Below, piece after piece: positions 1-6,048 of a stretch of DNA of 6,290 nucleotides (its first letter is position 1; each line of letters opens with the position of its first letter). The translations under genes were made by a program, and so were the position numbers. Source of the stretch: JACKOF01 sp041571855 (GTDB taxonomy: Bacteria > Pseudomonadota > Gammaproteobacteria > Pseudomonadales > Porticoccaceae); NCBI GenBank assembly GCA_041571855.1, contig JBFFTH010000120.1, forward strand, positions 1 through 6,290, read 5' to 3'. The notes beneath the pieces were generated by a model. It was not told where the DNA came from. It worked only from the letters and a program-made list of their open reading frames with translations, and made no database searches.

Positions 1-782
1 GCAACGGAGAAGTTGTGAATCAGCTCGCCGCCAACAATAAACAGCGCAGACAATACCAATAGTGTGGTCAATGATGTAACCAATGTCCGCCCCAGCGTCT
101 GGGTCAGTGATTCGTTTATCACCCCGGTTGCATCTTCCAGCCGCAACAGCCTGAAATTCTCACGAATGCGGTCCGAGACGACGATGGTGTCATTGAGGGA
201 GTAACCGACCACGGCCAGGACTGCCGCCAATACGGTGAGATCGAATTCCAGGCCTGTCACCGAGAAAAAGCCGAGCGTGATAATCACATCATGGGCCAGC
301 GCCAGCACTGCACCAAGGGAGAATTTGTACTGGAAGCGGATGGCAACATAGAGCATGACCACCATCAGTGCCGCCAGCATGCCGAGGCCACCGTCCTCGC
401 GCAGTTCCTCGCCCACCTGCGGGCCGACAAAATCTACCCTTCGCAGATCAATTTCACTGCCGTTTTCTTGCAGCGCTGCCAACACCATGTCAGATAATCC
501 GACCTCGGGCTCACCCTGCAGGCGAATCAGCACGTCACTTTCGGTGCCAAAGTGCACCACAACCGCCTTTTCAAAGCCCGCCTCGCTCAGCTGCTCACGC
601 ACAAATGCCAGCTCAACCGGCTGCTGGTAGCCCACTTCAATCTGGGTACCGCCGGTAAAGTCGAGCCCCAGCACCAGGCCCCTGGTGGATAGCGAAACAA
701 TGGAGCCAAGCACCAGCAGAATCGAAAAGACCGCTGCCAGCTTGCGCTGACCCATAAAATTGATGATTTTTTGCGCTGACAT
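1..782 (-). CDS. secF: SecF, protein translocase subunit (3'-truncated by window edge)
   Basis: SecF pairs with SecD in the inner membrane and uses the proton gradient to help preproteins leave SecYEG on the periplasmic side. I translated 260 residues from the ATG at 780-782; the family is usually about 300-325 residues, so the last membrane helix and tail lie outside the window. Visible in order are TM1 (about residues 12-31), the motif LGLDFTGGT (38-46), the periplasmic P4-like domain (about 47-130), TM2 (133-153), TM3 (155-175, with AHDVIITLGFF), TM4 (182-203) running into GYSLNDTIVVSDRIRENF (193-210), and the TM5 region (235-255). These are diagnostic for SecF and close to the E. coli wording. 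The start lies 4 bases after the secD stop, so the genes are co-transcribed and probably translationally coupled. The Shine-Dalgarno is weak (GGAT about 11 nt upstream). Confidence 0.97.
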   Translation of the reverse strand, partial: MSAQKIINFMGQRKLAAVFSILLVLGSIVSLSTRGLVLGLDFTGGTQIEVGYQQPVELAFVREQLSEAGFEKAVVVHFGTESDVLIRLQGEPEVGLSDMVLAALQENGSEIDLRRVDFVGPQVGEELREDGGLGMLAALMVVMLYVAIRFQYKFSLGAVLALAHDVIITLGFFSVTGLEFDLTVLAAVLAVVGYSLNDTIVVSDRIRENFRLLRLEDATGVINESLTQTLGRTLVTSLTTLLVLSALFIVGGELIHNFSV

Positions 783-786
783 AGTT

Positions 787-2640
787 TTAAATCCAGAGTT
801 TCTTGAGGCTGCGACCGCCAATGGTGAGGTTGACCAGGGCGCGGGTGCCCATAATGGCAGTAAACATGGAAGTCAGAATACCGATCGACAAGGTGACAGC
901 AAAGCCCTGTACCGGCCCGGAGCCAATCGCATAGAGAATGACAGCCACAATCAGCGTGGTGATGTTGGCATCGAGAATCGACACAAAAGCGCGGTCATAA
1001 CCCGCATTGATCGCCGCGTGCGGAGCCATCCCGGCTTTCAGTTCCTCGCGAATACGCGAAAAGATCAGCACATTGGCATCTACCGCCATGCCGACCGTCA
1101 GGACGATACCGGCAATGCCGGGCAGGGTCAGGGTTGCCGAGAGCAAGGACATTACCGCCACCAGGATCACCAGGTTCATAGCCAGGGCGACATTGGCGAA
1201 AAGGCCAAAAAGCTTGTAGTAGACCAGCATAAAGGCCAGCACCAGCGCCATGCCGATAGTGACCGACTTGATGCCAAGCTGGATATTCTCGGCACCCAGA
1301 GAGGGACCAATGGTGCGCTCCTCGACAAAATACATCGGGGCCGCCAGAGCCCCGGCGCGCAGCAACAACGCCAGTTCTGAGGCTTCGCGGGGATCGTCCA
1401 GGCCGGTAATGCGGAACTGCACTCCGAGTGCACTCTGCACGGTAGCCAGGCTGATGATCTTTTTCTCGACGAAGGGCACGGGGACAAGCTCCATTTCGCC
1501 CTGGTCATTTAATTTTTGCTCGTCACGGGTCTTGTATTCGATAAACAACACGCCCAGGCGACGCCCGATATTATTGCGGGTTGCGCGGTGCATTTTTGCA
1601 CCGCCACTGCTGTCCAGGCGGATATTGACCTGGGGCATACCGTTTTCGTCGTAGCCACTGTTGGCGCCTGCCACCTGGTCGCCGGTAATCACGACGCTCT
1701 TTTCCAGCCAGGCGCTGCGGACGCGAACCGGGTCGCGGAACTCGAACTGCTCCCTGCCGGTAATTTTGCCGGGCTCGGCCTCCAGGCGAAATTCGAGATT
1801 GGCGGTCTTGCCGATAATCCGCTTGGCTTCAGCTGTATCCTGCACACCGGGCAGTTCCACTACAATGCGGTCCCTGCCCTGGCGCTGAACGATGGGCTCG
1901 GAGACACCCAACTCATTGACCCGGTTGCGAAGGGTCACCAGGTTCTGGCCGACGGCATAGTCTTCGATCTCGCTAATGGATGCCTCTGATAACCGGTAGC
2001 GCAGTTCCAGTTCTCCCTCGCTGGCACTCGGCTCGCGGGCGAGGTCGCGGAATTTGCTCCGGATAATATCGGCGGTCTGCGCCTTGTCTTCTTCGGAACG
2101 AAGCTCAACCACCAGCAGGGTTTTATTTTCCAGCCCCGCCGATTTGTAGCGCAGCTTTTCCTTGCGCAGTTCGGCACGAATCTCAGAAGCGGTGGTATCC
2201 AGGCGCTTTTCCACCACTGAATCGGTATCCACCTCCAGCAGGAAGTGAACACCGCCGCTGAGGTCGAGGCCCAGCTTCATCGGCTGCGCGCCCATTGATG
2301 TCAGCCAGTCAGGTGTCGTCTGGGCCAGGTTTAGAGCCACCACGTAGCTGCTGCCAAGCACCTGTTGGGCAATACGCTTGGCCGCCAGTTGCTGCTCACT
2401 GTCACGCAGCCGGATCAGCACGTTGTCGCCGGAGACTTCGCCACCGAAATATTCGATCCCCTGCTCCTCCAGCGCCTTCGACACCTTGTCCACCACGGCT
2501 TCATCCATCACCGTCGCCATGCTTTGACCGGAAATCTGGATCGCCGGATCTGGAGCATAGAGATTGGGCAGCGCGTAAACAAAACCGTAAATGACCACAA
2601 TGAGGATCAGCAAATATTTCCAGAGGGGGTAACGATTCAT
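787..2640 (-). CDS. secD: SecD, protein translocase subunit
   Basis: SecD is the large partner of SecF in the proton-driven accessory complex of the Sec translocon. The protein has 617 residues, close to the E. coli protein (about 615), and is intact. TM1 is at about residues 7-24. A large periplasmic region (about 25-450) carries the LGLDLSGGVHFLLEVD motif (123-138), LRNRVNELGVSEPIVQRQG (237-255) and the IIGKTANLEFR segment (275-285). The C-terminal membrane domain has five further hydrophobic segments between about 455 and 600. It includes GMAVDANVLIFSRIREE (517-533), whose Asp521 matches the acidic residue implicated in proton movement in E. coli SecD (D519), and the conserved FTAIMGTRALVNL near the end. 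The only Shine-Dalgarno-like stretch, AAAGGA, lies about 14 nt before the ATG, a long spacing. The upstream gap has its own TATAAT box, and yajC is missing between tgt and this gene. Confidence 0.98.
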   Translation of the reverse strand: MNRYPLWKYLLILIVVIYGFVYALPNLYAPDPAIQISGQSMATVMDEAVVDKVSKALEEQGIEYFGGEVSGDNVLIRLRDSEQQLAAKRIAQQVLGSSYVVALNLAQTTPDWLTSMGAQPMKLGLDLSGGVHFLLEVDTDSVVEKRLDTTASEIRAELRKEKLRYKSAGLENKTLLVVELRSEEDKAQTADIIRSKFRDLAREPSASEGELELRYRLSEASISEIEDYAVGQNLVTLRNRVNELGVSEPIVQRQGRDRIVVELPGVQDTAEAKRIIGKTANLEFRLEAEPGKITGREQFEFRDPVRVRSAWLEKSVVITGDQVAGANSGYDENGMPQVNIRLDSSGGAKMHRATRNNIGRRLGVLFIEYKTRDEQKLNDQGEMELVPVPFVEKKIISLATVQSALGVQFRITGLDDPREASELALLLRAGALAAPMYFVEERTIGPSLGAENIQLGIKSVTIGMALVLAFMLVYYKLFGLFANVALAMNLVILVAVMSLLSATLTLPGIAGIVLTVGMAVDANVLIFSRIREELKAGMAPHAAINAGYDRAFVSILDANITTLIVAVILYAIGSGPVQGFAVTLSIGILTSMFTAIMGTRALVNLTIGGRSLKKLWI

Positions 2641-2656
2641 GGCAATTAGTTGTTTC

Positions 2657-2670
2657 CTTTCCCGGCCAGT
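2657..2670. repeat. Direct repeat copy 1 near secD start
   Basis: The plus strand reads CTTTCCCGGCCAGT. It matches CTTTCTCGGCCAGT at 2732-2745 with one mismatch in 14 and a period of 75 bp. This copy includes the AAAGGA stretch that would serve as the secD Shine-Dalgarno on the other strand. The two copies bracket the TATAAT box. Confidence 0.6.
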
Positions 2671-2700
2671 TGTTGGAGCGGTAATAAATTCAAGCCGCGC

Positions 2701-2706
2701 ATTATA
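2701..2706 (-). promoter_or_regulatory. Candidate -10 box for secDF
   Basis: On the minus strand the gap before secD reads CCCCCTATAATGCGCGG, with a perfect TATAAT followed by a GC-rich discriminator. Transcription would start near position 2694 and give a leader of roughly 55 nt. No good -35 hexamer is seen at 16-18 bp spacing (AAGCAT or AGCATT), so an activator or a weak promoter is possible. In its favour, the box lies in the only non-coding stretch of the cluster and points at secD. Start-site mapping would settle it. Confidence 0.5.
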
Positions 2707-2731
2707 GGGGGTATCACCGGTTAATGCTTTT

Positions 2732-2745
2732 CTTTCTCGGCCAGT
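2732..2745. repeat. Direct repeat copy 2 between tgt and secD promoter
   Basis: The plus strand reads CTTTCTCGGCCAGT, the partner of 2657-2670. It lies about 25 bp upstream of the candidate secD -10 box, about where an upstream regulator could bind. It could equally be left from a small duplication or the footprint of a deletion. The function is unknown. Confidence 0.55.
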
Positions 2746-2756
2746 GACTTCTATTT

Positions 2757-2783
2757 GGGGTTGGTCGCTCCAGCTTCAACCCC
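2757..2783. terminator. Hairpin just after tgt (weak terminator candidate)
   Basis: GGGGTTG (2757-2763) and CAACCCC (2777-2783) are perfect 7-bp inverted repeats around a 13-nt interior, which itself has a small GCT/AGC pairing. The structure begins 7 bases after the tgt stop on the minus strand. No T run follows it in that direction (AAATAGAAG), so it is not a classical intrinsic terminator. It may protect the 3' end of queA-tgt mRNA or reduce read-through into secD. Confidence 0.4.
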
Positions 2784-2790
2784 GGGATAA

Positions 2791-3918
2791 TTATTTTGGC
2801 GCTTCCAGCCCCTGCTGCCGGTAAAACTCAGCGGCATACTGGTCGAGCCGCTGCTCGGCAATGGCCGCGCGCAGGTCAGACATCAGGCGCTGGTAGTAGC
2901 GCAGGTTATGCATCGTATTGAGCTGCGCCCCGAGAATTTCGCCGCACTTGTCCAGGTGGTGAAGGTAGGCGCGGCTGAAATTCCGGCAGGTATAGCAATC
3001 GCAGTCTTTATCGAGCGGGCCCGTGTCGTGACGGTGCCTGGCATTGCGGATTTTCACCACCCCCTCACTGGTAAAAAGGTGGCCGTTGCGGGCATTGCGG
3101 GTGGGCATCACGCAGTCGAACATATCAATGCCGCGCCGCACCGCTTCAATAATATCCTGTGGCTTGCCCACACCCATCAGGTAGCGGGGACGATCCGCGG
3201 GCATTTCCGGTGCCAGGTGCGCCAGCACGCGCAGCATATCCGGCTTTGGCTCGCCAACCGAGAGGCCACCGATGGCGTAGCCGTCAAAGCCGAAATCGAC
3301 CAGGCCCTGCAGTGACTCGCTGCGGAGATTCTCGTACATGCCCCCCTGGACGATCCCGAATAACGCCGAGGGGTTGTCGCCGTGAGCATCCCGGCTGCGC
3401 TTTGCCCAGCGCAACGAAAGCTCCATTGAGTCCCTGGCCTGTTTTTCAGTGGCCGGGTAAGGCGTGCACTCGTCAAAGATCATCACCACGTCAGCGCCCA
3501 GTTCATGCTGCACACGAATAGACGTTTCCGGATCGAGAAATACCGGGCTGCCGTCGATCGGCGACTGGAAAGAGACGCCGGCTTCAGAAATCTTGCGCAA
3601 ATCGCCCAGGCTGAACACCTGGAAACCACCCGAGTCAGTGAGGATTGGCCCCTGCCACTGGGTAAAATCGTGCAGGTCACCGTGCGCCTGAACTACTGCC
3701 GTGCCCGGTCGCAGCATCAGGTGAAAGGTATTGCCGAGGATAATCTGCGCACCGATCTCTTCAATATCTCGCGGCAGCATACCCTTGACCGTTCCATAAG
3801 TGCCCACCGGCATAAAGGCTGGCGTCTCCACCGTACCGCGGGGAAACTGAAGCTGGCCGCGCCGTGCCTGACCGCAGGTGGCGTTGAGGCTGAATGACAT
3901 AAAACACTGGCGACTCAT
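2791..3918 (-). CDS. tgt: tRNA-guanine transglycosylase (queuosine pathway)
   Basis: Tgt exchanges the guanine at position 34 of GUN-anticodon tRNAs (Asp, Asn, His, Tyr) for preQ1; the product is the substrate of QueA, encoded just upstream. The 375 residues align along their whole length with E. coli Tgt. Visible are PAFMPVGTYGTVKGM (33-47), the general base Asp95 in ILTDSGGFQVFSLGD, the nucleophile Asp268 in GIDMFDCVMPTRNARNGHLF, and the zinc site Cys306, Cys308, Cys311 (CDCYTC) with His337 (MHNLRYYQRLM). All key residues are present. The ATG at 3916-3918 overlaps the queA stop as ATGA, which favours translational coupling. A second ATG at 3898-3900 gives MSFSLNATCGQ and aligns exactly with the usual family start, so it may be the true one (369 residues). 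Neither start has a convincing Shine-Dalgarno. Confidence 0.98.
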   Translation of the reverse strand: MSRQCFMSFSLNATCGQARRGQLQFPRGTVETPAFMPVGTYGTVKGMLPRDIEEIGAQIILGNTFHLMLRPGTAVVQAHGDLHDFTQWQGPILTDSGGFQVFSLGDLRKISEAGVSFQSPIDGSPVFLDPETSIRVQHELGADVVMIFDECTPYPATEKQARDSMELSLRWAKRSRDAHGDNPSALFGIVQGGMYENLRSESLQGLVDFGFDGYAIGGLSVGEPKPDMLRVLAHLAPEMPADRPRYLMGVGKPQDIIEAVRRGIDMFDCVMPTRNARNGHLFTSEGVVKIRNARHRHDTGPLDKDCDCYTCRNFSRAYLHHLDKCGEILGAQLNTMHNLRYYQRLMSDLRAAIAEQRLDQYAAEFYRQQGLEAPK

Positions 3919-4967
3919 TGCGGAATGGCCTGCGCGGAAGAATGATCACGGGTCAGAAACATGGCGTCACCATAACTGAAAAAACGGTATTTTTCTGCCA
4001 CCGCCTGGCGATAGGCCTCGCGAATGTGGTCGTATCCGGCAAAGGCACTGACCAGCATCAGCAGCGTCGATTCCGGCAGGTGGAAATTGGTCAGCAGGCA
4101 ATCGACCACCTGAAACTCATAGCCGGGATAGATAAAGATATCGGTCTCGCCCTGGGTCGGCTGGACCTGGCCACCGGCGGCGGCACTTTCCAGGCAGCGC
4201 ACGCTGGTGGTGCCGACGGCAATCACGCGCCCGCCCCGCTCCCTTGTCGCTGTTACCTGTTCGCAGACAGACTGCGGGACATCGATAATTTCCGCATGCA
4301 TCCGGTGCTCCCGGATATCATCGACCCGCACCGGTTGGAAGGTGCCCGCCCCCACATGCAAGGTGACAAAGGCCATGTTGACGCCTTTATCCCGCAGCTG
4401 TTGCAGCAGCGCCTCATCAAAGTGCAGCCCGGCCGTCGGTGCAGCCACGGCGCCCGGCTCGCTGCCATAGACGGTCTGGTAGCGCTCGCGATCACTTTCC
4501 CGGTCTGGCCTGTCAATATAGGGCGGCAGCGGCATATGACCATGCGCCTCCAGCAGTTCAAGTGCCGACTTCTCACCCGGGAACCGAACCACGAACAGGT
4601 CGGCATCACGACCTTCGACCTCGGCCTGAAACGCTCCTTCAAACATCAGCGTTGTCCCCGGTTTCGGCGATTTACTGGCCCTTATATGGGCCAGCACCCG
4701 CTGTTCGTCCAGCAGTCGTTCAACCAGCAATTCAATCTTGCCGCCGGTTTCCTTCTGCCCAAAAAGCCGCGCGGGGATGACCCGGGTGTTGTTAAACACC
4801 ATCAGGTCCCCCGGCTGGATAAACTCGAGGATATCCGGAAACTGGCGGTGCTGGATTTCACCACTGTCACCGTCCAGCACCAACAGGCGACTGCCACGTC
4901 TTTCAGCCGCTGGCTGGCGTGCAATCAACTCGTCTGGCAGCTCATAGTAAAACTGGTCGCGGCGCAT
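3915..4967 (-). CDS. queA: S-adenosylmethionine:tRNA ribosyltransferase-isomerase
   Basis: QueA transfers and isomerises the ribosyl part of S-adenosylmethionine onto preQ1 in tRNA, forming epoxyqueuosine; it works in the cytosol after Tgt. The chosen ATG (4965-4967) gives 350 residues starting MRRDQFYYELPDELIARQP, which aligns with the E. coli start (356 residues). An upstream in-frame ATG at 5063 would add 32 non-homologous residues and run into the tRNA promoter, so I rejected it. Family signatures are VFNNTRVIPARL (57-68), GSEPGAVAAPTAGLHF (168-183), HVGAGTFQPVR (204-214), MHAEIIDVP (223-231), GTTSVRCLE (252-260) and the block from TDIFIYPGYEF to FFSYGDAMFL (275-338). No lesions are seen. 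The gene leads the queA-tgt operon. Its Shine-Dalgarno is weak. The leader has a small inverted repeat, GGCGC/GCGCC (4990-4994 and 5009-5013), of unclear meaning. Confidence 0.98.
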   Translation of the reverse strand: MRRDQFYYELPDELIARQPAAERRGSRLLVLDGDSGEIQHRQFPDILEFIQPGDLMVFNNTRVIPARLFGQKETGGKIELLVERLLDEQRVLAHIRASKSPKPGTTLMFEGAFQAEVEGRDADLFVVRFPGEKSALELLEAHGHMPLPPYIDRPDRESDRERYQTVYGSEPGAVAAPTAGLHFDEALLQQLRDKGVNMAFVTLHVGAGTFQPVRVDDIREHRMHAEIIDVPQSVCEQVTATRERGGRVIAVGTTSVRCLESAAAGGQVQPTQGETDIFIYPGYEFQVVDCLLTNFHLPESTLLMLVSAFAGYDHIREAYRQAVAEKYRFFSYGDAMFLTRDHSSAQAIPQ

Positions 4968-5044
4968 GATGAAGTGGCTCAAAATGAAAGGCGCAAAGGG
5001 TAAGGAAAGCGCCGGGAGAAAACAACTGTGAGCTAGGGTTTTCC

Positions 5045-5072
5045 TTGATTCTGCAAAGTCCACTGCTATAAT
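5045..5072 (+). promoter_or_regulatory. tRNA-Leu promoter with extended -10 and GC-rich discriminator
   Basis: A -35 hexamer TTGATT (5045-5050) is followed by a 16-bp spacer and a perfect -10 TATAAT (5067-5072), preceded by TGC to give an extended -10. The next bases, CGCCAGCC, form a GC-rich discriminator, the hallmark of stable-RNA promoters under stringent (ppGpp) control. Transcription should start near 5079-5081, a few bases before the mature tRNA. The promoter sits in the divergent gap shared with queA. Confidence 0.88.
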
Positions 5073-5084
5073 CGCCAGCCTGTT

Positions 5085-5171
5085 GCCGGAGTGGTGAAAT
5101 TGGTAGACACGACGGATTCAAAATCCGTTGCTAGAGATAGCGTGCCGGTTCAAGTCCGGCCTCCGGTACCA
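5085..5171 (+). tRNA. tRNA-Leu (anticodon CAA)
   Basis: The 87 bases fold as a complete class II tRNA with encoded CCA. The acceptor stem is GCCGGAG (5085-5091) with CTCCGGT (5161-5167), ending in a G-U pair. The D stem is GTG/CAC (5094-5096, 5108-5110). The anticodon stem ACGGA/TCCGT (5112-5116, 5124-5128) encloses loop TTCAAAA, so the anticodon at 5119-5121 is CAA and reads UUG. The long variable arm GCTA-gaga-TAGC (5130-5141) and discriminator A5168 are leucine features. The T arm is GCCGG-TTCAAGT-CCGGC (5144-5160). A tRNA-Leu beside queA is, as I recall, also the arrangement in Pseudomonas. Its own promoter and terminator make it a single-gene unit. It is not a queuosine substrate, so the proximity to queA-tgt is positional. 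Confidence 0.98.
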
Positions 5172-5178
5172 AACGCAA

Positions 5179-5207
5179 ATGCCCACCAAAAGGTGGGCAT
5201 TTTTTTT
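5179..5207 (+). terminator. Intrinsic terminator of tRNA-Leu
   Basis: ATGCCCACC (5179-5187) and GGTGGGCAT (5192-5200) form a perfect 9-bp GC-rich stem around an AAAA loop, directly followed by seven T residues (5201-5207). It lies 7 bases after the tRNA CCA end. On the opposite strand only a short ATTTGCGTTT follows the stem, so it would end transcripts arriving from lpd less well. Confidence 0.95.
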
Positions 5208-5231
5208 AGCGGCTCTGAAAGTCCTACCGGC

Positions 5232-5274
5232 CCGGGAAACCCTTCGGCGAGTAATTCACAATTACGCCTCCCGG
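5232..5274 (-). other. Two-tier stem-loop just after the lpd stop
   Basis: An inner stem GTAATT-CAC-AATTAC (5251-5265) is extended by GGC/GCC (5246-5248, 5266-5268) across a 2-nt bulge. An outer pair CCGGGA (5232-5237) with TCCCGG (5269-5274) follows, with an 8-nt internal loop on one side. The structure abuts the lpd stop codon (5275-5277) but has no T run after it, so it fits an mRNA 3'-end stabiliser or factor-assisted terminator better than an intrinsic one. Confidence 0.45.
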
Positions 5275-6000
5275 TTAATGGTGCAGGGCTATTCCGAGTG
5301 CATCCAGCACCGATTCATGCATAGCCTCTGACAGCGTCGGGTGGGCAAATACGGCATGGGCGAGATCGGCCTCGGTGGCTTCCAGGGGCTGGGCCAGGCC
5401 GAAGCCCTGGATCTGTTCAGTGACCTCCGCACCGATCATATGCGCACCGAGCAGCTCGCCGCTCTGTGCATCGAACACCGTCTTGACGAAACCCGTGGCC
5501 TCGCCGATCGCCAGGGCCTTGCCGTTGGCCTGCAGCTTGTAGCGACCAACATTGACCGCCCTTCCCTCGGAGCACGCCTGGGCCTCGGTCATGCCGACAC
5601 TGGCCACCTGCGGCCGACAGTAAGTGCAGCCGGGCACGCGTTCCTTGTCCAGCGGATGTACATCCGCCACGCCAGCCAGCTTTTCCACGCAGATCACGCC
5701 CTCCTGGCTGGCCTTGTGGGCCAGGCAGGGCGGGCCGGCTACATCGCCGATGGCGTAGACACCGGCGACACTGGTGCGACACCAGGCGTCAGTCACAATG
5801 AAGCTGCGGTCGGTTTCGACGCCGACTTCTTCCAGACCGATATCCTCAATATTGCCCTGAATGCCGGCAGACAGAATCACCCGCTCAACGGTCACTGTTT
5901 CCTCGCTGCCATCGGGCCCCTGCAGGGTGCAGATCACGCTGTCACCGGTCTTTTCCAAAGCGGTCACGCGGGTGGACCTTCTCACCTTACCGCCAAGCAT
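5275..6000 (-). pseudogene. lpd: Dihydrolipoamide dehydrogenase, C-terminal half only
   Basis: Full-length Lpd (E3 of 2-oxoacid dehydrogenase complexes) is about 465 residues and oxidises dihydrolipoamide through FAD and a redox disulfide. Only 241 residues remain here. Present are the end of the NAD-binding domain, the FAD-contacting YAIGDVAG (82-89), LAHKASQEGVICVEKLAG (93-110), and the whole dimerisation domain with CTYCRPQVASVG (125-136), GAHMIGAEVTEQIQGF (185-200) and the catalytic pair His220/Glu225 in HPTLSE. Missing are the N-terminal FAD domain (GxGxxG), the CxxxxC active site and the NAD Rossmann start, so it cannot be an active E3. The codon before the ATG is an in-frame TAG, and no other upstream frame shows Lpd homology. 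The usual AVGI-type segment reads SAGIQGN here, apparently one residue short. The type resembles alphaproteobacterial/PDH-associated Lpd. It could be a remnant or one side of an assembly join. Confidence 0.85.
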
Positions 6001-6048
6001 CTAGGATGTAGGTCCTGACTATCTAGAATATGCGGGAAGAACCTTGAG
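6001..6048. other. Junction between lpd fragment and alcohol dehydrogenase gene
   Basis: These 48 bases separate the break in lpd from the first ATG of the next gene. They are more AT-rich than the flanks and hold two CTAG sites (6001-6004 and 6023-6026) inside imperfect palindromes: CATC-tag-GATG (5998-6008) and TATctaGAATA (6020-6030). TAGAAT (6024-6029) could act as a weak -10 for the plus-strand gene, but no -35 is visible. No insertion-sequence end, target-site duplication or tRNA fragment is recognisable. Confidence 0.45.

Noticed and set aside
760..1380. A 206-codon plus-strand open frame opposite secD
   Set aside because: It is antisense to conserved SecD membrane segments. Its polar, Gln/His-rich, low-complexity composition is the mirror of hydrophobic codons, not a real protein.
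1..2640. Substitutions in the SecD/SecF signature segments (IFSRIREE in SecD, VVSDRIREN in SecF)
   Set aside because: The SecF wording matches E. coli SecF, and the SecD position is variable in the family, so nothing unusual can be claimed.
3918..5003. A 361-codon plus-strand open frame opposite queA
   Set aside because: It is antisense to a perfectly conserved QueA, has no recognisable domain, and is rich in His/Gln/Arg as expected of a shadow frame in a GC-rich gene.
4968..5063. Extended queA start 32 codons upstream
   Set aside because: The extra residues have no family counterpart, and the ATG would lie inside the tRNA promoter region. The ATG at 4967 aligns with known QueA starts.
5091..5324. 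Plus-strand frame over the tRNA (MVKLVDTTDSKSVARDS...)
   Set aside because: This is the well-known false translation of a tRNA-Leu gene, not a protein.
5341..6018. A 225-codon plus-strand open frame opposite lpd
   Set aside because: It is the antisense of clear Lpd sequence with no independent family signal.
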